From assembly GCA_015501595.1 (NCBI GenBank), contig JADNRX010000607.1, positions 1 to 29,907 on the forward strand: 29,907 nucleotides of DNA. The letters run 5' to 3'. The notes beneath the pieces were generated by a model. That model did no database searches, was not told the DNA's origin, and saw only the letters and a program-made list of their open reading frames with translations. Positions within the stretch are counted from its first letter, which is position 1; the number at the start of each line of letters is the position of its first letter. Origin of the DNA: Hymenopellis radicata. Its lineage: Eukaryota; Basidiomycota; Agaricomycetes; Agaricales; Physalacriaceae. The position numbers and the translations under genes were made by a program. Shown here piece after piece: positions 21,774-29,907 of this stretch.

Positions 21774-21798
21774 CTTTGGCCAAATTGAAATATGTAAT

Positions 21799-21871
21799 TG
21801 GGGACACCCAGGATTGAACTGGGGACCTCCAGAACTTCAGTCTGTTGCTCTCCCAACTGAGCTATGTCCCC
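21799..21871 (-). tRNA. tRNA-Phe (GAA), intronless
   Basis: The mature sequence matches the gene at 10739-10831 base for base, including the A27-G43 mismatch and discriminator A, but the 20-nt intron is precisely absent (anticodon loop CTGAAGT). A and B boxes are intact and a T-run terminator follows at 21760-21773. The flanks differ from those of the other copy. It should be functional without splicing. Confidence 0.97.
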
Positions 21872-23422
21872 CACTGTGTCATCAAACTGTCCTTTATGCA
21901 GCTATAAGCTTCGTGTCCTCCTCTCAACGTTCTTCGAACCATACAATCACCCACAATTACTCAATGTGCTCCAAATTGCTATCAGGGACTGCTCCACCTC
22001 TCGGGGGATCCCTCTAGATGTCGGGTGGAGCGAGCGACAATCAGGCACATTCGCAGGGACTATGAAAGTCTTGGTTCTCTTGATTTGACGCGCCACTCTT
22101 GCCGTTTTCGGAGGAGATAACTACCTCCTGTCGCGTTCATAGTATGCCTTACAGGGACAACTATTCCACAGAAATTTAGTCTGTCTGGCAAGGTTGAGGC
22201 ATCATCATGATTCACGGGCAATTGTTACGGTTTTGTTATCAGACTGCATACCTATTGGTCCAACGTACATGTGTCAATTCTACACGCGCCACCCAAACTC
22301 CTAGTGCTCCTGCAGAGTCTTCTTTCCGCAAACCAGTTACGCCGATGGAGTACTACTAGTATACTCCAAAGCTTCCCGGTTCCGAGTCCTCACACCACAA
22401 TCTCCTTCAAGTTCTAGGTCGGAAACTAGTGGAGAGCGGATCGTCGGCTCGGTACTTCAATGTAAATATCGACTCCCAATTGCGTGGCGCCACACTCACA
22501 CTGATACGCATGGTACCATCTCATGACACTCGAAGACCCCTGCTCGGTGCTCACACTTTACGCTTATGTCGTGTCTATGGAATCTTGCGGGATCCAACTG
22601 CATTGCCCTGATATCGCCCTGTCACTTAGGCTGCCAGTCGTCACTACTGTTTTCAAATCGAGCCCAAAGGTCGCGTGCAGTTTGCGTGCGTGATTAAATC
22701 TTATCGCATGGTGACTATTGGCCGTTGACTGTACTAGTAGACCAATCGCAATGGAATGCTATGCCTGGAGTCTAGATCGTAGCGAGAACAATGGAGTGGA
22801 TCAAAGTTGTAGACGTTTTGGACCTTGCTGAGAACGTCGCAGACTATCCGGAGTGCGTCGGTTGTTAACCAATGGCCGGGGACGGTGGTCGATACGATCG
22901 ATGGTGCCTTACGAGTAAGATAGTCGACCCGCGGCGCCAGAGCGCTTCACAGATATACTACAGCGAAAGCGGATGACTGGATAAGGTGCTTGAAATAGAT
23001 CTTTATGAACACGGTCACGGAGAACTCTAGTCAAGCATCTCGGAACATCCAATGTCAACGAAGATAATAATCAGAGACCTATCGCACGTCCTCCACCGTT
23101 GAATCTGCGGAACTCGTCAACGTAGGTATGTTGTTCCGTCTTGGTCACGATGTCCACCGTAGTCTGCTCGACATGCATCGTGATTATATCCATCGCTCCT
23201 GAATACAAGGTATATGCGCCAAGCTCCGCTTTCGACGCAAGATCGACCTCCTTATGACCGATACGAGGACCAAGTGAACCTTAAATTATCGGGAACAAAG
23301 GAACGGCGTAAGCAGGTTGGAACGGAGAATACGAAAGAGACCGACATACCGATAACCCGAGTAGGAATGGCAAGATTTGCAGACACGTTTATCACTCCGG
23401 GAGATGTAAGGACCTAGATCCA
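21872..23422. other. Intergenic; no gene supported
   Basis: There are only short ORFs with no consistent frame or motif. The proximal end should carry the 3' flank of the peroxidase gene. No RNA gene or repeat recognised. Confidence 0.45.
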
Positions 23423-25274
23423 TTAGCCCAGTCCCAGGTAGAAATGAAGATCTTGCAAGCGACGCGCACCACGTACCGCTGCAGTGATATTCACGTTCCC
23501 GTCCTCATCCAATGTACTTCGGTCGGAAAGAAGGAAACCGACGTCTTGGAGCGCATACATCTGGCCCGCATTGTCGAATGTCTGGACCTTTCCATTGTCG
23601 TCGATATGAATAGTGAATGCAGATATGCCCGACGCGCTCGGTATCGACGCCGAGAAACCATGGTAGAACGTCTCCCCGAAGATACCTCCACCGAGGCGCA
23701 AGACGTGAGCGTCAACAGTTTGGGATGCGTCCCGACTTCCATTACGCGATATCCACGATACGCTGGAGCCCAGTCAGACAGAGTCGGAGTACATGCAGAG
23801 TAAACCCGCTACCTGACGGTCGACGCTTGGCTAAACTGAGATGAGAGCAGCTAAAGCGATCCCGTTAATACGGCTAGTGGACAGCACCATGACATTCATC
23901 TCACTCGTACGTATCCGCTGAATACAATATCGCCCTGACTGTCGAGGGTAAGAGAAACATTGACCGGTTTGACGTTTAATGGTTGTACAGCGTCGGTCAA
24001 ATGAACACCAGCAGGGACTGTGTTCAGCATTCGGCCGAAGATCTCGACGCACGATTGCTTGAAGTATTCAGTGCTCGACGCTAATCTAGGACGACAAGAT
24101 CAGAGTTAAATGCACGATGGAGGCGGAGGCTTACAGTTGCATAGTCGCGTTGCTGTCTGCTGTGTATAGTCGGAGGTCGGACCGGACGGTAATATTTTCG
24201 GTGGTGACCAGCGCGCCTTTGAATAGGTCAGTTCGAACTGAGGACGAACTAGAATTGAACGTGAACTCACCCCCTTTCTGTCCTTGCCAACCCAGATACT
24301 CGTGGACGCTGCGCCAGGAAGTCATGAGGTAGCGAATTTTGTTTACGACGGAATCCTCACACAAGGTCATCGAATACATCAGCCGTCGCATCGAAATGGA
24401 TACCGCCTCCAAGGTTATCCGGTGTAACAGCACTCTCATTGACTGAAAGAGGTTAGCCCCATGGTTTGAAACGTATACAATATACACCCACCGACTTGTG
24501 GAAATCCAGCATGGTGGACACTACCCATCGAATGCCCACAGGCTGTTAACGTCTTCATGGGTGGATAGTTAGACAGAATGAAGGCTAACGCATTGGGCTT
24601 ACGATAGTATCCTGCATGCTAAAGCCAGCCTTCTCCATGATTTCGAGAGTCTCCCGCAAGGAACTCTCTGGTTCAGGAACGCCTGTGGCGCCACCTTCCG
24701 TGGCATCGATCCGTCCTCCGCGAAGAGGAACAACCAAAGGCGGGTCGGAACAGCTGGCGATGGAGATCACCACGCTAAGTGCTATCAGGTCCGCCACTGA
24801 GAAGAGCATTGAGTTAGTAACTAAAGATAGATGGTGGCTGGACATTTACTTGATACATGTGCATTAGAAAATGGTGCAAAGAAGGCCATAGAATCGTTCA
24901 TGGCCGCTCCAGAGTTCTCTGCGCGGTCGGTTTCAAACTGTATCGACGCGTCCATGCCACCGGTCCCCTCCGCTACGTTGGCAGTTGCAAAGTCATCTGG
25001 CCAGTTGAACAAAACGCAGTCATGATCGCGATCCTGTGAACGCACGAAAAGAAACCCGAATCCATTGAGCCGCGGTCTCTCTGCCCAGGTTTTGTGCGCC
25101 AGACACATAGTTTGAGCAGGGCGTAATGGCGCGCTTGAAAGTACCATCGTTGAATCCTTGCGTGTCGACGAGCAAATGCTCGAGCTCATCCATGACATGA
25201 TTGGGCCACCCGTACGCGATCACCAGACGTGATGAGATCCATAGAGACGCCAAAGGTGCGGAAAATATACGCAT
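23423..25274 (-). CDS. Secreted haem peroxidase, probable hybrid type B
   Basis: It uses peroxide to oxidise substrates outside the cell. Ten exons: 25274-25046, 24996-24850, 24796-24603, 24552-24492, 24442-24361, 24308-24271, 24216-24135, 24085-23905, 23835-23813 and 23762-23423; total 1,377 nt, 458 residues, no frame break. An N-terminal hydrophobic signal peptide (about 1-21) precedes ITPCSNYV. The distal site is RVSFHDF (Arg73, His77), assembled across the first intron; EGTGGMDASIQFE follows; the proximal ligand is His197 in ACGHSMG. The last ~200 residues look beta-rich and carry no WSC domain. Hybrid B peroxidases of fungi have this layout. Intron 6 (24217-24270) is 54 nt without a stop, so its retention would leave the frame open. 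Nearest alternatives are other class I/II relatives. Confidence 0.88.
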
Positions 25275-27157
25275 CGTAACGTTGGGAGGAAGCCAAAGAG
25301 CAGATGAGGCTTTATCGACTGCATCAGTTGACCATCACGGGAACCATTTATAAGGCGTACGGCACTCTTGCAAAAGTCGCAGGTCCACTGCATCCGAGGT
25401 TACTAGTGGCGAGGCACGCACATTTGAAGGCCACGACTGTATCGTGGGAAGTTCGGCTGGGGCGGAACGCGGCGGACGTGCTCTTTGCCCTTCAGAAATA
25501 GTAGACACTCGTTTAAACGTGTGCTGCGAATAGAAGATGAGACAAAGACGTAGAACATAAGGGTTAGACTTACCTGCGAGTGGTGGCTCTGAAATAGTTC
25601 TATGGTATAGTAGGTACCTCGTTAGCATGTCCATTTGTAGAGCTTCGTCGCGTCACCGCAGCAGTGCTTCGCAGTATTCGTGAACGCATTAGATGTGAAT
25701 TTTGTCCCTCATATCCCTTTTCACTGTGCGGTAGAGTGTTCATTCCAATACTGTGACGTTCGTCAAGGGTTAATGATTTTGAATTGTTCAACATTGTCAA
25801 CTTGCCTACTTAATCTAGCGGGAATTGCTGCTTTTGCCGCGTTGAACATGCTCGCCGCGCATCGAAGGAGGGCATGAGGTTTGACAGCGACCAGATATTT
25901 TCATTTCGCCACGAGGTCCGTGGCTCATGATGAATAAAGCAATAACAGCCTGACAACAGCTTTCTTAGAGGGCGGAGAAGCCCTAGAGCACTTTTTCAGA
26001 GCTGGAACTATGAAGGTTTGAGTAAAAAGCGGCGTGTAATTTATAACCACGGAACCTTGAAGCAGATTACACCAATCCCACCATTTATTATATCCACATA
26101 AAGGATGAGATGCGCGCTTATACACATCCGCACGAGAGGACCTATAGCCACTAGTGTTAGAAGAATGACCTCGCGTACGCGAAAAAAGGAGCATGAAAGT
26201 GTGAATGAAGAAAAGCATACCTCGGAAAATGAACACGACCGCGCGTTAACCATCTTCAAGGGCTCAGCAACGCGACGGTATGCTTGCTTGAGGCGCGGCC
26301 AAGTTTCCACCCATACGCCACACGACGTGTAATCAAGTGTCATCTTCCCAAAACGTACATCAGAAGCCTCGGCGGCTGCAGCAAGTCACCGTACAAGGCC
26401 ATGCATGGTGATAGCGGCTGCAGTCTGCACCGCTGAATACGACGCCGTTAGAAGGGGTTATGCATCGTCGGCGATTGTTACTTGATACTGACGGCACAGT
26501 GCAACCACATGGCTCATGGCTGTCGCTGGGAAATCGGAGCCAGCGGGCCCGAGTAATTTCATCGGCGAATAAGAAAATGATCAGAAGCGTCGGGCAAGTC
26601 AAGGTCGACGTCCCCGAATGGACTTGACTGGGAAAGAACCTTGCGCCACAACCCCAGAACATGAGTGCTTGGATCGCGATTCGCATTGAAGTTAATGCTA
26701 TTAAAATCATTGAATTTAACGCTAAAATCCTATGTCAGTGTGTGCTTTGTTCATCCTAAAATACACCTTTTGGGATCACGACCTGTTAAATTGAAGAATT
26801 TGCCTGTCAGTGTCAAAAAGACAGTCAGTCGCAATGGTGAGCCGAGCGGCGGTAGGCCATACCGCCGTGCCGAAACCGTCTGACGGCATCTGAACAGGTG
26901 TGACCAGAAGCGATCGAGACCCGGTCTAGACTCATCCTGCCCCCGCTACCTTGAGAAAAGAGATCCCACTCTGTTTGGGTTACTTGAATCATCATTCACG
27001 ACGACGACGCACACGACGCCTCGCGGTCCTACGTCCTCCTCTTCTCGCCCTCCTCCGGCCTTGAATCATCGGTATTCTGGCCCGCATCATTGTTGGACTA
27101 CAAATTCATATAATAATCGCCCCTCGGCCTAATTGACCGCCATCTCCTGCGTGCATA
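25275..27157. other. Intergenic between peroxidase and SKN7-type gene
   Basis: This is a divergent upstream region of about 1.9 kb. ORFs of up to 116 codons on both strands have no motifs, and minus-strand fragments near 26040-26343 could not be assembled into a gene. The last 150 bp before 27158 are pyrimidine-rich on the plus strand with a CGACGACGACG triplet run at about 26998-27010, and a TATAATAAT word lies 49 bp before the ATG. Confidence 0.5.
26847..26867. promoter_or_regulatory. Perfect 8-bp inverted repeat, possible zinc-cluster factor site
   Basis: CGGCGGTA and TACCGCCG flank the 5-nt spacer GGCCA, 291 bp upstream of the SKN7-type start codon. Inverted CGG/CCG triplets are the usual target of fungal Zn2Cys6 regulators. 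Function is inferred from form only. Confidence 0.4.
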
Positions 27158-29659
27158 ATGGACCATTCTAGGCGCATGTACCAGCCAATCTCGTCTTCTA
27201 GCGGCGCCTACCCTTCAGGCGGCTTTGCAGCTCCCAACTATACCCATAATCCAGCTTCAGACGGATACGGCAATCCGTGGCCCCGGACATCCAATTCTCG
27301 GACGAGAAACCCAATGAACATCAATGTCAAGACCGAAATCAGAGACCAACATCCACCGAGAATGGACGCCGGCGCGGTCGACGATGGCATGCATACCACT
27401 AGTGACTTTGTCAAGAAGCTATTCAAGTACGTGTATTGCTGGCTCTCGGTTGCCCCCATTTCATCGAGTCTCGTCTAGAATGCTTGAGGATCATACCTTT
27501 CAACACATCGTATGTTGGGGACCCCACGGAGACTCTTTCGTGGTCAAGGACATGAATGAATTTACAAAAACGGTTCTACCCCGAATGTTCAAACACCAAA
27601 ACTTCGCTTCCTTTGTCCGCCAGCTCAACAAATACGATTTTCACAAGGTCAAGAACACCGACGACAACTCGTACGGCGAACAGGTAATGTCCGAGATTTT
27701 CTTGATGGTATTAGAATGCTGATTGTACCTAATACTTAGTCCTGGACGTTCCGGCATCCAGACTTTCATGCTGACCGACCCGAGGCGCTCGACAACATCA
27801 AACGCAAAGTCCCCGCGTCGCGCAAATCCTCCGCGCCCCAACCCTCCGCTTCCTCCTCCGCCTCCTCCACCCGCCCCATGGCGCAGTCAACGGACGTGGA
27901 CTACCTGCAGTCCCAAATCGAACGCTTAACCCAGGCGCAAGAGGAAATGTCTGCCCACGTCCGCAACCTCGAGCGCAACTACCACGATGTGCTCGTCGAG
28001 ATGGTTGGCTTCCAGAGGAATATGGCACAGCAGGATGGTCTTATGCAAAACCTCATCCAATACTTCTTACAATCCAGTCGTTCCCAAGTGAACGGTAATC
28101 CCTCTCCTCCATCTTCCTCGTCCATGCCGCCTCCGCCAGTATTATCCCCAGGGTCATCCGACTCAAATCCTTTCTTGCCCCAGCGCGAAACCTTGCGCAT
28201 GGTCCATCCTGATGCTGCCAGCGCCAGTTTGCAGCAGATGAACGAGATGTCGCGCTTGTCCAGTGTAGGGTACGACTGGAATACTGGTGGCCCACTTTCT
28301 AGCGATGGCAGCAATGGCAGACCGCCCAGTAGAATATGGGCTGCTGCAGCCAACGCTGGCCTAATAAATCCTGACGGCACTCCTCGAGCCGGCTCCTCGT
28401 CGTCCTCGATGCCCTCATCATCAATGGGAGCTCCTGGTTCCGGAGTTGGCGAAATCAAGAGCCGTGTAGAGGCACTTCAGCGTATCGAGGAGCTTCAACG
28501 GATGCGCATGGGAATGGCCAGCGCTATGGGTATTAACATTCCTCCGCCTCCCCCATTTCCCTCCCAGCCGGAGAGCCAACAATCCGACATCGACGATGAA
28601 GAAGAGATGGTAATGCCTACAGTTACCAATAATACGACGTCTTCCCCAGAGAGTCTAACTTCACCCTCTCAAGCGTCCCCGCCTCAACAACAACAGTTCG
28701 CGTCGTCTTCATCATCGGCGGTAGCGCCTCCGAACAATCCCGGCTTCACATGGCCTGACGAGGTATGCATGAAAGGACTCCAGGTGTACACTGTTGGCCA
28801 TCTCCTCCCCAAGGATGGTAGTTGGGGCTTTGAGCAGGTGTGGGATGAGGGTCCGTCGACATCCACACCTCCTGGCTCTGCAAATGTTACCTCTCCTCCA
28901 CCGCAGATGAACGTTTCTCAATCGGCACCTTCATCGTCCTCTCAGAAACTGCGGGTACGACGCTCAACATACGTCCCTGGATGGGCCGTTCCACCACGAG
29001 TACTCCTAGTGGACGACGATGCTGTCTCAAGAAAAATTGAGCAGCAAGTTCCTGCAGGTCTTCGGCTGTGCAATCGACGTCGCAGTCGATGGTGTTGGGG
29101 CCGTCAATAAAATGAACCTCTGGAAAAGTATGACCTGGTATTAATGGTACGGCTATTCCTCCTTCTACATTTCTACCCTCTCATCCTCATTCATCGTAGG
29201 ACATCGTCATGCCCAAACTGGACGGCGTATCTGCAACGTCTCTCATTCGGAAGTTCGACCAATGACGCCCATCATCAGCATGACCTCGAACAGCAAGCCC
29301 AACGAGATCATGACCTACTACTCCAGCGGGATGAACGACGTTCTGCCTAAACCGTTCACTAAAGAAGGTCTTCTGGGCATGCTCGAGAAGCATCTCAGCG
29401 GGCTGCGCGAGATCGGGCGGGCGGGCACTTCCATACCGCGGCAGCTCACACCGGGTAGCAACAACGAGATCGTCTCGTATGGCGTGGCGGAGGACGCGGG
29501 GCGGGTGAATCCCTAGCGGGCATGGGTCTCACGGACGAACAGTATAATACGATCTTGCAGAACATTGTCGGGACTGATTCGTTTGGGGAGAAGCGCGGAC
29601 TCGACGATGATGATGATGGCCGCTCTGGGAAGCGGGGGCGGTTCGAGGTTGTGGAGTAG
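27158..29659 (+). CDS. SKN7: SKN7/Prr1-type transcription factor: HSF domain plus response-regulator receiver
   Basis: It links the histidine phosphorelay to oxidative, osmotic and cell-wall stress genes in the nucleus. Exons: 27158-27426, 27479-27683, 27740-29146 and 29200-29659; with frame corrections 780 residues. The HSF-type DNA-binding domain (about 81-185) has DFVKKLFKMLEDHTF, MFKHQNFASFVRQLNKYDFH and WTFRHPDF. A coiled coil follows (about 208-270), then a long Ser/Pro/Gln-rich region, then a receiver: RVLLVDDDAVSRK, phospho-accepting Asp in LVLMDIVMPKLDG (split by intron 3) and LPKPF. The tail ends KRGRFEVVE. Four one-base frameshifts fall at 29032-29036 (one A extra), about 29117-29122 (one base short), 29259-29260 (one C short) and 29511-29513 (one C short). 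Every segment between them is conserved, so sequencing error is the best reading. If real, the receiver would be lost. Confidence 0.9.
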
Positions 29660-29907
29660 GCTGGCTTTTATCTTGCAACTGATTTTTGTAGCTACTGTAT
29701 CCATACTACTACTGAGGTGAGGGTTAATGTGCACTGCTCTTGGGTTTAACCATTAATGTTAATGTTATGTGGTTTAGAGTGTACTACTAGATTCCGTTAA
29801 CTTAATCGTTGATCGATAATGTACTGTAGGCATCTTCTACCATCGCGCATCTCTCATACCCCATGTGTTGAACAACTCACATTGAACTGCTAATCTAGCA
29901 TGATAGT
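29660..29907. other. 3' flank of the SKN7-type gene
   Basis: AT-rich sequence with repeated TTAATG words; no gene seen to the window end. Confidence 0.5.

Noticed and set aside
24309..24360. Apparent frameshift in the peroxidase after DVFDD
   Set aside because: A 52-nt intron with GTGAGG donor and GCAG acceptor fits exactly and gives FDDLVVHEYLGW; the whole ten-exon chain is then a multiple of three.
26360..26710. Minus-strand ORF with Cys-rich and hydrophobic parts
   Set aside because: No motif, no supporting splice structure, and it sits in a divergent promoter region.
29262..29516. Separate small receiver-domain gene after SKN7
   Set aside because: The fragment is the end of the SKN7 receiver (LPKPF) in another frame; three base-run shifts and one intron join it to the upstream part.
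1..29907. CRISPR array, operon or secondary-metabolite cluster
   Set aside because: No regularly spaced repeats were seen; the genes are intron-rich eukaryotic units of unrelated function.

Overview
The window looks like nuclear DNA of a basidiomycete fungus, most likely an Agaricomycete. Protein-coding genes on both strands are split by many introns of about 47-69 nt with GTATGT/GTGCGT/GTGAGT-type donors. The gene set is fungal: coronin, SUMO, a glycogen-targeting phosphatase subunit, a ZIP zinc transporter, a hybrid-type secreted haem peroxidase and an Skn7-type HSF/response-regulator. Intron structures below were worked out by hand from splice sites, reading frame and remembered family motifs; no alignment was run.

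Layout. 1-1024: 3' part of coronin (+). 1502-6944: a decaying tandem array of a kinase-like family (-), with one nearly complete copy (1502-3692), one copy with a 127-nt deletion (4221-6236), two small remnants and a thrice-repeated spacer. 6945-8476: no recognisable gene. 8477-9679: a protein with a C-terminal ubiquitin-like domain (-). 10276-10701: a 410-bp hAT-like miniature transposon with an 8-bp target duplication. 10739-10831: tRNA-Phe(GAA) with a 20-nt intron (-), head to head with a six-exon SUMO gene (10963-11531, +). 12841-13290: an unrecognised small ORF (+). 14878-16557: ZIP transporter (+). 17577-19258: PP1 regulatory subunit with CBM21 domain (-). 19700-21560: possible decayed F-box/LRR gene. 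21799-21871: a second tRNA-Phe with the same mature sequence but no intron (-). 23423-25274: ten-exon haem peroxidase (-). 27158-29659: Skn7 homologue (+).

The genes do not form a pathway or cluster; they are ordinary fungal neighbours. Two themes matter to a reader. First, ten one-base frameshifts occur in otherwise well-conserved genes (coronin 1, kinase-like 1, ZIP 4, Skn7 4), nearly all at short runs of one base; this pattern fits homopolymer sequencing error better than gene death. Second, the accessory signals are the kinase array with its reciprocal damage, the miniature transposon beside a tRNA gene, and the intron-plus/intron-minus pair of identical tRNA-Phe genes. I did not find a convincing new multi-gene system.
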